From FEN-1219 sp963744305 (lineage in GTDB: Bacteria > Pseudomonadota > Gammaproteobacteria > Steroidobacterales > Rariloculaceae), in NCBI GenBank assembly GCA_963744305.1, contig CAVUTF010000037.1, positions 1 to 64,000 on the forward strand: a stretch of DNA of 64,000 nt, read 5' to 3'. The notes under the pieces were generated by a model, which was not told the DNA's origin, did not search any database, and worked only from the letters and a program-made list of their open reading frames with translations. Of this stretch, positions 1 through 9,988 are shown piece by piece. The stretch's first letter is position 1, and the number at the start of each line of letters is the position of its first letter. The translations under genes were made by a program, and so were the position numbers.

Positions 1-4
1 ACAT

Positions 5-2276
5 TCACTGCGTTGGCACGAGACGCTTGAGCTCCTCGAACCAGTTCTGCACGACGACGATCTGCGGCTGCGTGCCCGCGTCATCGACCGCGGCTTGCTT
101 GATCATGACGAACCGCTGATCGTCGATATCGACGTCGTAGACCAGTCTGTGGGGACCCGGCGCCTGGTAGCTGCCTTGAAACAACCGCTGCGGCACGCCG
201 TGGCGAAAATTCGGCTCGGCTTGCACCGCCACAGCCATCAACCCACTCTTTGTGCCATCGATGAAGTAGTAGAAGAGCTCTTTCCCGCTGTGGCTCCAGT
301 GCGGCCTACTCCCGCCGTCCTTCGATATCTGCCATTTGCCGGCCTCCACGTCAGGAAACGGGACCACATTGACCTCGCTCTGGCCCGACACATTCGACGT
401 GTACGCGAGCCAACGGCCGTCGGGAGACAAGGTCGCGTTTGCTTCCAGGTCCGGTCCACCGAGAACGATAGTGACGGCGCTCGCTCCGGCGCCGATGGGG
501 ACCATGAGGACATCGAGCGGCTGGTTGGCGTGAAAGAAGGCGAACCGCCCGTCACGGGAGATATCGGTCAGGAAGGGCGCCGCATCGGATCTTGTGTCAC
601 GGCGCTGGCACGCCGGAACCGTCCCAGGGCTGCCAATAGATTTGCGCCTGGTCGCGCGTGAACGCGATGCGCGTGCCATCAGGCGACCAAACCGGGCGAC
701 TCTCGATCCCCGGTGCAACGTGAGTCGCCGAAGGTGGTTTGATTCCTCGAGATCCCAGACCCAAATGTGTTCTCCTGATCCCGGCTGTCGAGGGCGAGGC
801 GTCGCCCGTCGGGCGAAAGCTGGACATAGTGATAGTTGCCCGGCGGCACGGGGATGAGCTCCTCGGCTCCGTCACGGCTCACCCATACGAGCGTGCGCTT
901 GAGGGAGCTCTCGGCGCTGCCAGCGATATATACGAGCGTCCCGTTGTCGGCCACGGCGAAGCTCGCAGCACCGCTGGCCTTCATGACCACGCTCTCGACG
1001 ACGGGCACGGGCGAGTCGCCGACCTCAAGCTCCTCGAGATCGAAAGGCACGGCGAGCAGGCTCCCCGCCGAGCCATATACGATGTGGCCCGACGGCACGT
1101 AGTGAGCGTCGCTGCCGCCTGGAATCAGCACGCCGTATTCGCCGGTTTCGAGATCGAGAAGAGCGATTTGCGAGCTCGCGATCTGAGCCTTCGCGATAGT
1201 AAAAAGGACGTGACGCCCGCCCGGAAGAAATCGAGGGAACCAGTGATCGATCTCGCCCGCAGCCCGGTCGGGCGTCGTGAGAACCTCGAGCTCGCCGCCG
1301 CCGACCGCGATGCGCATGAGACCCGGCACCAAAGCGCCATTTGCAAATACGATCGTGTCGTCGGGCCCCAATCGGCTCCGCGGATATCGCCCCTGCTGCC
1401 ACCGCCCCCGCTCGTGCTCCCGCTCCCGATCGGCAACGGCGGCCCGCCCGTCACTGCGGCTCTCTGGAACTCGCCCCGTGACAGCCATCCGACCCACTGG
1501 CCGTCGGGCGAGAAAAACGGCGAGCGTCCTGCAGCCGATATCAACGTTGGGCTGAGCCCGTCGAGCGGGCGGACATAGATCGCCGAAAGTCGGGAAACAA
1601 CTCTTCCTATCAGGTCTCCCGCCGCGTAGGCGACGAACCGGCCGTCGTTCGAGATCGCGATGTTCGCATCGATCTCGTTGGCAGCCACGGTTTCGCCGCT
1701 CGGATGGGACATCGTCAAGCGAACGACGTGCGGCGGCTCCGGTCGAAGTAGAGCCCACACCGTGAGACCCATCGTGACTGCGCCGAGGACAACACCACCG
1801 CCGATCGCGAGCCCGACCTTCTGGCGCCGTGCTCCCGCTGCAGAATCGGCCCGTCCCATTGCAGACCGCCAGCGCAAGGTCTGGGTGCCACCCTCTAAGG
1901 TGGCCAAATCGTCATCTTTATCGGCGTGTCGCTCAAGGCGCTCCGCGGCGCGCAATATTCGAACGTCCGCCACGAACTGATAACCGCGGCCCTGGAGCGT
2001 CGCGATGTAATGCTGCTCGCCGAGCGCCCGACGGATGGTCGCGATCAGCTTATTGAGGCTGTTGTCCTCGACGATCGTGTGTGGCCAAAGGATCTTGACG
2101 AGTTCGTCTCGCGTCACGACGGTGCCGGCGTGCTCGACGAGATACAGGAGAGCGTCGAAAGCCTTCGCGGCAACTTCGACGCGACGCCCGTCAAGGTTCG
2201 TCAGAGAGCGATGTTGCGGCTCCAGGCGAAAGACGCCGAACTCGTAAACGACGGAACGTGGAATCGGGTCACTCAT
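5..2276 (-). CDS. Winged-helix DNA-binding protein with membrane segment and TolB/WD40-like beta-propeller (frameshifted)
   Basis: Residues about 10-105 form an OmpR/PhoB-type winged helix (LFWPHTIVEDN-like region reading ILWPHTIVEDNSLN, then IRRALGE), followed by a hydrophobic segment near residues 168-190 and a long C-terminal series of WD40/PD40 strands with recurring SPDGR and FSPDGQW motifs. This is the CadC-like plan: a membrane-anchored regulator with cytoplasmic DNA-binding and periplasmic propeller domains. The ATG at 2276 starts directly before the winged helix. The reading frame changes about three times (near 1380, 760 and 600), but homologous propeller sequence continues across each break to the stop at 5, so the full product would be about 755 residues. 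Regulator class is clear; target genes and signal are unknown. The divergent neighbour is the HExxH protein. Confidence 0.8.
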
Positions 2277-2562
2277 CTAACGCATCCCGCAGACCCCTAT
2301 GAATGCGTCGCTGCATTCTAATCCAGATTCGAGGAACACGATTTCACTTCCCGCCAACGAGTTGTCACCGCCGTAACTATTAGCGTCATGAGGTTCGTCT
2401 TGCACGCCCGCGTGGCAGGAGAGGCCTCATGCATCACGCAACGTATCCAGGCGGTCCAGCCTCCGCAGGACGCCTTGATTGATGTTGCTCCGGCAGCTAT
2501 ACCTGGCCGCGCCCATTCCCTTGGCGCCGCTTCATCGGGTGTAGTGTCGCCCCGGTTCGGGC

Positions 2563-2924
2563 ATGCGGCGAACACTCCAAGTTTCGCTACTCGCCACGGC
2601 GCTAGTCGCCAGGCCAGCGGCGCTAGGTGGAGAGCTTCTCAAACCGACGATCGACGTGAAGGACATGCGGGTGATCGTTACGTACGTATCCACCGACGAG
2701 CTCGTATGGCTACAGGGTAAGTCCGGCGCCCGTGTCGACCGGCGTGACCTCGGCCAGGATTACCGCCACGGCTTCTCCATCCTGAAGACGAATCGTGAGA
2801 CCGGCGCGCGGACCTGCGAGATTTACCTGCCCAACGAAAACGACCCCGCGAAGTCGATGACGAGGGAACTTTGAACCTCGGACATGAGCTGTTGCATTGC
2901 ATGCGCGGTGACTATCACCGCTGA
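2563..2924 (+). CDS. Small exported protein ending in an HExxH metalloprotease-like motif (frameshifted)
   Basis: The open frame from ATG 2563 encodes a probable signal peptide (VSLLATALVARPAALG) and a domain rich in beta-strand sequence, and stops at 2874. One base change of frame just before that stop continues into LGHELLHCMRGDYHR and a stop at 2922-2924. HELLH matches the zinc-binding HExxH of metallopeptidases, with a possible third ligand in the following DYH. Full length would be about 119 residues, small for a peptidase. Family not recognised; the zinc-protease role is inferred from the motif only. Stands alone between a regulator on the other strand and an insertion sequence. Confidence 0.5.
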
Positions 2925-3149
2925 GTGCGTTGGGAGTCGGCATTCTCGTGTGACGTAGCGTTCTGGATAAATCGCCGCTGTTCGCAAAGCGACGGGGATG
3001 CAATCGCTCCCCTTGGACCACGTCGAATCACGTCGTGGGCAGACGAACCTGAGTGGCCTACTAGGGTCGTACGTTGACGGTCAGACTATTCCAGCCGAGT
3101 GACCGCTTTCGGGTGTTAAGTCACCGTTAAGGATTGCGGCGGCGCTCAC

Positions 3150-3171
3150 AAAAGCCCCGCCGAAGCGGGGC
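3150..3171 (-). terminator. Intrinsic terminator with UUCG-type loop
   Basis: Read on the minus strand, GCCCCGC and GCGGGGC form a perfect 7-bp stem around TTCG and are followed by four T. It would end transcription of the minus-strand pair starting at 5877 if the inserted IS256 element is ignored. Confidence 0.7.
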
Positions 3172-3195
3172 TCGTAGGCGAAGAGCGCGTTGTGG
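3150..3195 (-). repeat. 46-base terminator repeat, copy A
   Basis: Nearly identical (one or two differences) to 5898-5943 in the same orientation. It contains the terminator hairpin plus a conserved 24-base extension that includes TCGTAGGCG and GCGCGTTGTGG. The conserved part reaches beyond what termination needs. Confidence 0.75.
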
Positions 3196-3277
3196 CAGCC
3201 GTCGCGGCGGAAGTGGAGTTTGAGCGTGCGCGGTAGCAAGTAGCAGGCGCGTGACGACGGCACGATGAACGCCGCCT

Positions 3278-3314
3278 GTGCCGCAGGGCCTGTCAGAAAT
3301 TCTGTGTGCGAGGC
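3278..3314 (+). repeat. Left target duplication (3278-3285) and terminal inverted repeat of IS256 element
   Basis: 3278-3285 reads GTGCCGCA and is repeated exactly at 4628-4635. The inverted repeat at 3286-3314 begins GGGCCTGTCAG and ends GTGTGCGAGGC; its reverse complement matches 4599-4627 at 25 of 29 positions. Confidence 0.9.
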
Positions 3315-4627
3315 GGGTTTCACGCGCGTGAGACTCGTGAACCGATCGCCGTACAGGACGGCGAACTGATTCATCGCTGCCTTCCACTCGCGGGCCGATC
3401 TTACATTTGTCGGCGATCACGTTGCGCAGGGCGAGCCACAGCAGCTTGGTGGCCGCCTCGTCGCTCGGGAAGTGGCCGCGCGTCTTGATGATCTTGCGCA
3501 GCTGCATGTGCAGGCTCTCGATCACGTTGGTCGTGTAGATCACGCGGCGCACCTCCGGCGGAAACGCGAAGAACGGGATCACGTGCTCCCAGGCGCGACG
3601 CCAGGACTGCACGATCGTCGGGTACTTGGCTGCCCCAGGGGCCGGCGGCAAACTCCTCCAGCGCCGCCTGCGGCGCCGGCCTCGGTGGCGGCCGTGTAGA
3701 TCGGGCGCAGCGCCGCGGCCACGGCCTTGCGATCCTTCCAGCTCGCGTAATCGAGGCTGTTGCGGATCAGGTGCACGATGCAGGTCTGCACCGTCGTCGC
3801 CGGGAACGCCATCTCGATCGCCTCGGCCAGGCCCTTCAGGCCGTCGACCACGGCGATCAGGATGTCGTCGACGCCGCGGGTCTTCAGATCGTTGAACACC
3901 TTGAGCCAGAACTTGGCGCCCTCGGTCTGCTCGATCCAGAGCCCCAGCACGTCGCGGCTGCCGTCGGGCAGCACGCCGAGCGCCAGGTACACCGCCTTGT
4001 TGCGCACCACCGCGTCGTCGCGGATCTTCACCCGCAGCGCATCGAAGAACACCACCGGATACATCGGCTCGAGCGGCCGGCTCTGCCAGGCCGTGACCTC
4101 GGCCATCACCTCGTCGGTGACCTTGCTGATGAACTCCGGCGACACTTCCGTGCCGTACATCTCCAGCAGATAGCCCTGGATCTCGCGCACCGTCATGCCG
4201 CGGGCGTACATCGCCACGATCTTCTCGTCGAAGCCGGTGAAGCGACGCTCGTGCTTGCGGATGAGCTGCGGCTCGAAGCTGCCGTCGCGATCGCGCGGCA
4301 CCTCGATGCGCATCGGCCCCTCGTCGGTGATCACCGTCTTGCCGCTCGCGCCGTTGCGGTGGTTGCTCTGGTCGTCCGGCTTGGCCTCGCCCAGGTTCGT
4401 AGCCCAGGTGCTGGCTCATCTCGGCGCCCATCGCCCGCTCGATGACCGCCTTCTTCAGCGACCGGCAAACCGCTCTCCACCTCGCCCTGGGTCATCGGCC
4501 CCTTGACCAGCTGGTCGAGCAGCTCCTTCGGAACCTTCAGCTCAGCCGTTGTCCGGCTTCTTCTTGCTTGGCATACTGACTCCTCTTCGTCATGATATGC
4601 CTCGCACACAAAAAATCTGACAGGTCC
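3286..4627 (-). mobile_element. IS256-family insertion sequence, 1342 bp, with intact ends
   Basis: A transposase of the IS256/mutator family lies between 29-bp imperfect inverted repeats (3286-3314 and 4599-4627), outside which an exact 8-bp direct repeat GTGCCGCA is found on both sides. Eight-base duplications are typical of this family. The matching duplication shows a single transposition event without later rearrangement of the ends. The element sits in the 3' flank of the minus-strand gene 4680-5209, between its stop and its probable terminator. Confidence 0.92.
3320..4574 (-). CDS. IS256-family transposase (frameshifted)
   Basis: DDE transposase of the mutator type that would move the surrounding element. 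ATG 4574 is preceded by GAGGAGT, and the N-terminus reads AELKVPKELLDQLVKGPMTQ after one frame change. The longest intact part (4334-3579) carries VVFFDALRVKIRDD, with the first catalytic Asp, and VDGLKGL, with the second. The next frame gives YTTNVIESLHMQLRK with the conserved C-terminal Glu. About four frame changes occur (near 4540, 4400, 3640 and 3400). The C-terminal frame NQFAVLYGDRF runs through the inverted repeat to a stop at 3081; a shift of one base would end it at 3320, more usual for the family. As sequenced it is not translatable in one frame, although the ends of the element are intact. Confidence 0.88.
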
Positions 4628-4635
4628 GTGCCGCA
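4599..4635 (+). repeat. Right terminal inverted repeat and target duplication of IS256 element
   Basis: 4599-4627 ends in CTGACAGGTCC and is the partner of the repeat at 3286-3314. 4628-4635 is the second copy of GTGCCGCA. Confidence 0.9.
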
Positions 4636-4679
4636 GCGTATTGCCCCTGTGGCATGGTTACGCGCATCACTGCGCGGCG

Positions 4680-5209
4680 CTAGGCGGTTCTTGGCTCAGT
4701 CACATAGAAGGAGACCAAACGCCCACCTTCATCGATCCTCAAACAAAAAAAGTCGCCGTTGAAGGGAATGGCTATCTTGCCGTGCCTAGTAAATTCACTG
4801 TGAGGCGGCGCCTTCTCGTAGTGCGTACGAATCTCCTCAGCGACCTGTGCCAACACCTGTTCGACAAGAGTCTCAAGGTCATCTGCACCATAAGGGGAAC
4901 GGCGTCTTTCCTTTGAATGACCCGACTTGCATTTCTTTCACATGGCGCAGCGCTATATGCAGATAACCATCAAGGTCCCAATAGATTTGCTTCTTTCCGT
5001 TCAGCAAAACATGGGGTTCGAACTTCTCCACGGACTTCTGTATGACACACGAGTCTAGGCTGATCGTCTTTTAGCTCCGTCACGCGCACGCCGCTTCGCT
5101 TGATCTCTTTGAGGAGGAGACTCATTCGTTTCATCCAACGTATCGCTTCGAATTCGCGAAGCGTCTTCAACTCCTCCGCGGATATTGTGCGGCGCCTCTT
5201 CTTAGTCAT
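4680..5209 (-). CDS. Uncharacterised protein, second gene of a two-gene unit (frameshifted)
   Basis: From ATG 5209 the frame gives a basic helical N-terminus (KKRRRTISAEELKTLREFEA). Two changes of frame, near 5040 and 4890, continue into LDGYLHIALRHVKEMQ, a helix ETLVEQVLAQVAEEIRTHYE and FTRHGKIAIPFNGDFF, ending EPRTA at a stop at 4680-4682. Two conserved-looking H-x-x-x-R-H/RHG elements are the kind found in small nuclease toxins, but I cannot assign a family. It follows the gene ending at 5268 by 58 bases, so both are probably one transcript. An IS256 element is inserted just after it. Total about 176 residues. Coding nature is moderately sure; function unknown. Confidence 0.5.
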
Positions 5210-5267
5210 TAACCTGTGGTAACCAACCTCGTTGTTCGCTGATGCGCTCGCGACGTCGAACCCGAAC

Positions 5268-5877
5268 TCACTCAGAAAGTCGGGAGTCGATCCGCCCGTC
5301 TCTCAGCGCGAGAGTGATACCAATAAGCCTGTCTTTCTCGTAGGGGATTAATTCAGTACCTCCTCTGCGCTTCATGGTTACAAGGTTGTGGAAGACGATG
5401 TCTACGTCGACGTGTCTCGTGTCACCTAGATCGATATAGACGATCCCTGGAACCTCTTTGGTTCCGTCCTCGTTCGTCTTCCGGGGGAGGGGTCCACGGG
5501 ATGAAAGAGATCTGCTCTACATCCAGGATGGCGATGCCCCCATATTTGAGGTCATCAAGAAGCTCTTGCGGCAGTTCCGGGTCAAGGCAGCGAATTCTGA
5601 CGATGCCGGCGTCTTCTATGTTCTCTCGCGGCTCGGAGCGTTCCAATGCCACTTTCTGGTGGGAGTAGACAACTACCCCAGCGAGTGACCGCCCGTAGCT
5701 GTTGCTCGCCTCGCTTCCCTCCCGAAAGGTAAATGTGCATACGTATTCCGATCTCCCAACAAACGCGTAGAGATCCTCAATGCAGAATTCCGCCCCGCGT
5801 ACTGCGATTAGGTTTGGCTCCAGTGTTTCGTCACGAGAAACCTCGTAGTCGTTGTGCGTGGAGACGTTCTGCGACAT
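5268..5877 (-). CDS. Uncharacterised protein, first gene of a two-gene unit (frameshifted)
   Basis: ATG 5877 (MSQNVSTHNDYEVSRDET) is preferred over an in-frame TTG at 5895 because that one lies inside the upstream terminator T-run. The first frame holds a mixed alpha/beta domain with LYAFVGRSEYVCTFTF and LPQELLDDLKYGGIAI. One frame change near 5470 continues into VPGIVYIDLGDTRHVDVD and ends with LIGITLALRDGRIDSRLSE. About 203 residues. No family recognised. It is followed by the gene at 4680-5209, and the pair lies between two copies of the 46-base terminator repeat, which suggests that they arrived as a unit. Confidence 0.5.
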
Positions 5878-5893
5878 GCGGCAAGTGTCTATC

Positions 5894-5920
5894 AAAAAAA
5901 AGCCCCGCGCGAAGCGGGGC
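5894..5920 (-). terminator. Intrinsic terminator with eight-T tail
   Basis: On the minus strand a 7-bp stem GCCCCGC/GCGGGGC with a 5-base loop is followed by eight T. It closes the transcript ending with the gene at 5944-6171. Confidence 0.8.
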
Positions 5921-5943
5921 TCGTAGGCGAGAGCGCGTTGTGG
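5898..5943 (-). repeat. 46-base terminator repeat, copy B
   Basis: Second copy of the repeat at 3150-3195, same orientation, starting directly after the stop of the gene at 5944-6171. Copies A and B bracket a 2.7-kb region holding the two-gene unit and the IS256 element. Confidence 0.75.
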
Positions 5944-6171
5944 TCAAGCGGCTTTCGAGGGACGTACGATCCCGTTGAACTTCCGCCATCGGCTCAGCTC
6001 GATAGAGACGTTGTTGTGATTCCAGCCGCGCTGACCGGCTAGCTCGCGCGTTGCTGCAGCCTCGGGCGCGGTGCCGTTGGCGAGCAGTGCATCGCACGCA
6101 GCCCCACACGTCCGCGCACACGCCCTTTATGGCCGCTTTGCTGCGACGCGAGACTGGACCAAGCCGATCAT
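5944..6171 (-). CDS. Small helix-turn-helix-like protein overlapping the amidase gene (frameshifted)
   Basis: Two frames join into a small basic protein whose C-terminal half reads ARELAGQRGWNHNNVSIELS then RWRKFNGIVRPSKAA before the stop at 5944-5946. Alternating helices with RGWN and SRWRKF resemble small winged-helix DNA-binding proteins that accompany mobile or plasmid genes. The ATG at 6171 overlaps the TGA of the upstream amidase as ATGA, supporting this start and translational coupling. Frame changes lie near 6125 and 6090. About 75 residues; family assignment is only by resemblance. Confidence 0.45.
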
Positions 6172-7754
6172 CGCTGCGGCCCACCCACCTGAGCCCCGCT
6201 GCCGCCCAGTCCTCGTAGTCCGGCGGCGGCCGGAAACCGCCGATCTCCTGCGCCATCAGCCGGGCGAACTCGATCGTGGTGCGGTCGGCGAACTCCGCGC
6301 CGATCGCCTGCAGGCCAATCGGCAGCCCGTCCGCGGCGGGCCCGGTGGGAAACACCGTGCTTGGCAGGTGCGCCACCGTCGCAAGACCGAACCAGAAGAA
6401 GTCCCTGTACTGGCGTCCCGACGCCGTCCACGAGCAGCGTGCGCTCCGCCTCCGGCCGGTGACGTGCTCGTAGGCCGTCGTCCGGGCCGCCGGACAGAGG
6501 ACGATGTCCCAGTCCGCGAAGAAGGCCTTCCACTGCTCGCGCAAGACGCATGCGCGCCTCGTGGTGGGCGAGCCAGGCGCGATGATCCAGCACGATGGCC
6601 CGCGCCTGCATCGCCGCGGAGGACATGTCGTCGGGGTGGAAGCTCGCCGCGCGGGCCTGGGTCTGCGCGAAGATATCGTCCGGCACGAACAACCCGGAGG
6701 CGGATGCTCCGAGAAATGAAGGTGCGATAGCTGTCGGCCGGTGAGAACTCCGGGCGGGCGCTGGCGGCAAGCACGGTCGCGCCGGCGCGCGCCAGCCGGT
6801 CGGCGATTTCCTGAACTCGAGCGGCGATCTCGGTGGCGACCGGCGAGACCTCCTCGCTCGGCCAACCGCGACGCGCAGTCCGGCGAGCGAGCCGGCCCGC
6901 GGCGACGGGAGCTCGAGCCGCCAGCCGGGCGCCTGGAGGTCGTCGGGGCCTGCGAGCACACCGAGCGCCAGCGCCAGGTCCTCGGCCGTGCGCGCGATCG
7001 GGCCGACCACCGCCAGGTCGGCGGGGGCAACCATGCCGGGCGTGGCGCCGCGCTGCGGGCACGATACCCCAGGTCGGCTTGTGGCCGTAGACGCCGCAGA
7101 AGTGCGCCGGCACGCGGATCGAGCCGCCGATGTCGGAGCCGAGCTCGAGACGCACTCATTCCCGCGGCGAGCGCCGCCGCCGCGCCGCCGGAGGAGCCGC
7201 CCGGCGTGCGCCCAAGGTTCCAGGATTGTTCGTCGTGCCGTAGATGGCGTTGTAGCTCTGCCAGTCGCCGAGATTCAGCGGGACGTTGGTCTTGCCAATA
7301 AGATGGCACCGCCCGCCTTGAGCCGACTGACCACAGTCGCGTCCGCGGCGGCGATGGCGCCGTCGCGCTCGGGATGCCCCAGGTCGTCGCCAGCCCGCGA
7401 TGTCGTATTGCTCCTTGATCGTCATCGGCACGCCGTGCAGCGGCGGCGACGGCTCCCCCGCGCCAGCGCGGCGTCCGCCGCCGCGGCGGCGGCGAGCGCG
7501 CGGTCGAAATCGCGCACGACGACCGCGTTGATCGCGCCGTCGAAGCGCTCGATGCGGGCGATGAAGTACCGCGTCAGCTCGACCGAGCTGATCGTCTTGT
7601 CACGGATCATCCGCGTCAGCTCGACCGCGGGCTTGAATCCGAGCGTGTCCGAAAAGCCGGTGCCTTGTGCGAGGGCGCGGGAGCCACCGATTGCCACGGC
7701 GGTGCCCGCCGCGGCTGCAAAATCAAGAAGCTGACGACGCGACCACGTTTCCAT
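6168..7754 (-). CDS. Exported amidase, amidase-signature family (several frameshifts)
   Basis: Hydrolyses amide bonds of an unknown substrate, probably outside the cytoplasm. ATG 7754 begins a Tat-type signal (SRRQLLDF, then AGTAVAIGGSRALAQG). Family landmarks follow in successive frames: PMTIKEQYDIAG with the triad Lys, LIGKTNVPLNLGDW, GRTPGGSSGGAAAALAAGM with the triad Ser region, LGSDIGGSIRVPAHFCGVYG with the nucleophile region, and a C-terminal PTGPAADGLPIGLQAIG. About eight frame changes occur between 7430 and 6420, all inside otherwise recognisable sequence. The stop at 6168 overlaps the start of the next small gene. A better-preserved amidase of the same type is at 58543-60099. Confidence 0.85.
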
Positions 7755-7856
7755 AACCGCTGCCGCTACGCTTGGACGAGCAGAGGATAGTTCCAGCGCC
7801 CATCCGCTGCAACGCAGGCGCGGTGGCCGTTGAGACGACACGAGAGCGGAGCTGCC

Positions 7857-8170
7857 GTGCAACGACGTCGCGTTCACCGTCCGGCACTATCGCGACGTGT
7901 TGGGGTTCTCCGTGAACTACGAGCACGACGATTCTCGGCGCGCCGGGACTGCGACGAGGTGCGACTCCTCTTGATCAAGCGAACTCGCGAGCACCGTGGA
8001 ATCGGCTCGGCCTCGTTCTACGTTCGAGACGCGGATGCGCTCCACACAGGTTCGTTCGACGGGGCGCGGACGTTCAAAGTTCGCCCGTGAGCCAGCTCTG
8101 GGGGCTTCGTGAATTCAGCGTCTTGGATCCCGACGGCAACCGGCTGACGTTTAAACAGACGTTCGAGTAG
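7857..8170 (+). pseudogene. Glyoxalase/VOC-family remnant
   Basis: Three frames carry pieces of a vicinal-oxygen-chelate protein in order: VRHYRDVLGFSVNYEHD, then EVRLLLIKR followed by GIGSASFYVRDADALH, then EFSVLDPDGNRLTFKQTFE at the stop 8168-8170. The usual first strand before FYRDVLGF is missing and no start with a ribosome site is visible. The order and spacing fit one former gene of about 120 residues, now broken at 5' end and inside. Confidence 0.6.
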
Positions 8171-8304
8171 CGCGCCCCGCGTGCCGGATCGTACGCCTGC
8201 CCGTGAGGAGCACGCCTGCCGCCGCAAGCCGACTCCCCAAGTGAGCCGCGCCCGTGTCCTCGAGACGAGTTTTGACAGTTCTCGGCCCCACAGCAAAGAG
8301 TGGC

Positions 8305-8331
8305 AAACGGTCGAAGGGTGATCGACCGTTT
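8305..8331. other. Perfect 10-bp hairpin beside the IS1182 element
   Basis: AAACGGTCGA and TCGACCGTTT form a perfect stem around a 7-base loop, ending 11 bases before the left end of the element. It could be a terminator or an insertion target. Confidence 0.55.
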
Positions 8332-8342
8332 TGGGTCCAGCC

Positions 8343-9988
8343 TGTGTGAAAACTCTGCTGCGTTCGTAGAATAAGGTTTTCCGGGCGCGGGTACAGCCGA
8401 TGAGCGGATTCATTGTGGGCACGGATCGCCATCAAGCCACGCTGTTCCCGGAGTCCCTCGATGAGTATGTCGCCGAGGAGAGCTCGGTCCGAGTGATCGA
8501 CGTTTTCGTCGATGAGCTGGATCTGATCAGCCTCGGGTTCAAGGCGATTCCTGCCGACACGGGTCGACCGGGGTATCACCCCTCTGTGATGCTGAAGCTG
8601 TTCATCTACGGCTACCTAAACCGAGTGCAGTCGAGCCATCGATTGGAGCGGGAGGCGCAGCGCAACATCGAACTGATGTGGCTGACCGGCAGGCTTGCGC
8701 CGGATTTCAAGACGATTGCTGACTTTCGCAAGGATCACGGCCAAGCGATTCGGCGAGTGTGCCGGGAGTTTGTGGTGCTGTGCCGCAAGCTTGAGCTGTT
8801 CAAGGACGCATTTGTCGCCATCGATGGCAGCAAATTCAAGGCGCTGAACAACCGAGATAAGAACTGGTGAAGCGGCGGCTCGAGCAGATTGACGAGAGCA
8901 TTGCACGCTATCTGTCGCAGATGGAGAGCCTCGACCGTCAGGAATCCGCGGTCGCGGAGGACAATTCGCAGCGGCTGTCGGAGAAGATCGAGATCTTGAA
9001 GGAGGAGATCGCCAAGCTAAAAAAACATGAAGCGGCGATGCTCGCCGCCCCTGACGAACAGCTCTCCCTTACCGACCCCGATGCGCGCTCGATGGCGACC
9101 AGCGGGCGCGGGACTGGGATCGTCGGCTACAACGTGCAAGTGGCGGTGGATACGAAGCACCACTTCATTGTGGCGCACGAAGTCACGAATCTTGGCCATG
9201 ATCGAACGCTGTTAGCACCGATGGCCGAGCAGGCCAAGGCTGCCCTTGGAGTTGAACGGCTCGAGGTGGTGGCTGATCGAGGGTACTTCAGCGGCGAGCA
9301 GATCAAGTCCTGCGAAGAGGCCGCGGTCACGACCTATCTACCGAAGCCCGAGACCTCGGGGAACATGGCCAAGGGGTATTTTGGGAAGCGCGACTTCATC
9401 TACAAGCCTGACGAGGATCAGTACGAATGCCCCGCTGGCGAGCGCGCGATTTATCGGTTCACGCGCGTTGAAAAGGGTAAGCAGATTCGCCGGTATTGGA
9501 GTTCCGCCTGCACGCACTGTGCCCTGAAGCCACGCTGCACGAACGGCGACTATCGGCGTATCAGTCGCTGGGAACACGAAGATGTCTTCGAACGCCTCCA
9601 GGAGCGGCTCGATCGGCGTCCTGAGGTGATGGGCATTCGCCGCCAGACCGCCGAGCACACCTTCGGCACGATCAAGACGTGGATGGGCTCGCAGCACTTC
9701 AAGACCAAGACGCTCAAGCGCGTGAGCACCGAGATGAGTTTGCACGTGCTCGCTTACAACCTGAAACGCGCAATCAGTCTCTTCGGCGTTGCGGGGTTGA
9801 TCCAGAGAATGCAGACGGCTTAACGGCGACTGCCGTCGCGATACCTGATGCCGAGCGCAGCCGCTCGAGCAGAACAGTCACGCGGGGGAAAAATCGCCGT
9901 GGCGGAAGCTTGAGGCGCTGAGACCAAAACAACTGCGCTATGCTTCGCTGGCTCGCTTCATAATCGATGTCGAAGCGAGTTTTCACAC
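8343..9988 (+). mobile_element. IS1182-family insertion sequence, about 1.65 kb
   Basis: A transposase gene of IS1182 type lies between short inverted ends: GTGTGAAAACTC at 8343-8354 and GAGTTTTCACAC at 9977-9988, a perfect 12-bp match. No direct repeat is evident outside. A 12-bp palindrome CGACCTAGGTCG begins at 9988 on the right and a perfect hairpin lies just left of the element. Confidence 0.75.
8400..9823 (+). CDS. IS1182-family transposase (reading frame broken at 8867)
   Basis: The first part (8400-8870) begins MSGFIVGTDRHQ and carries the N-terminal domain with HPSVMLKLFIYGYLNR, LTGRLAPDFKTIADFRKD and the first catalytic Asp in FVAIDGSKFKA. The second part (8867-9823) contains a coiled coil near IEILKEEIAKLKKHE, then TGIVGYNVQVAVD, VVADRGYFSGEQI with a second Asp, a zinc-like CTHCALKPRC, and TAEHTFGTIKTWMG with the Glu. 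At the junction the usual link after NRDKN is missing about ten bases, so the frame is lost; this looks more like a real small deletion than a one-base error. The element may depend on another copy for movement. Confidence 0.88.

Larger units (their letters stand above)
2925..3277. other. Non-coding interval before the IS256 element
   Basis: About 350 bases without a convincing gene. It holds one copy of a 46-base terminator repeat (3150-3195). The part between that repeat and the insertion sequence is the former 3' flank of the minus-strand gene now ending at 4680. Confidence 0.5.

Noticed and set aside
3127..4431. Long minus-strand frame over the IS256 element rich in Arg and Gly
   Set aside because: It follows the real transposase frame only at its C-terminal part; the rest is out-of-frame, low-complexity translation of the transposase.
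4641..4916. Plus-strand frame of 91 residues after the IS256 element
   Set aside because: The minus strand here encodes a more protein-like product continuing from 5209; the plus frame has no ribosome site or motif.
3150..5943. Integron attC sites formed by the two 46-base repeats
   Set aside because: No RYYYAAC/GTTRRRY core pairs at the ends and no integrase in view. The hairpins with T-runs are better explained as terminators.
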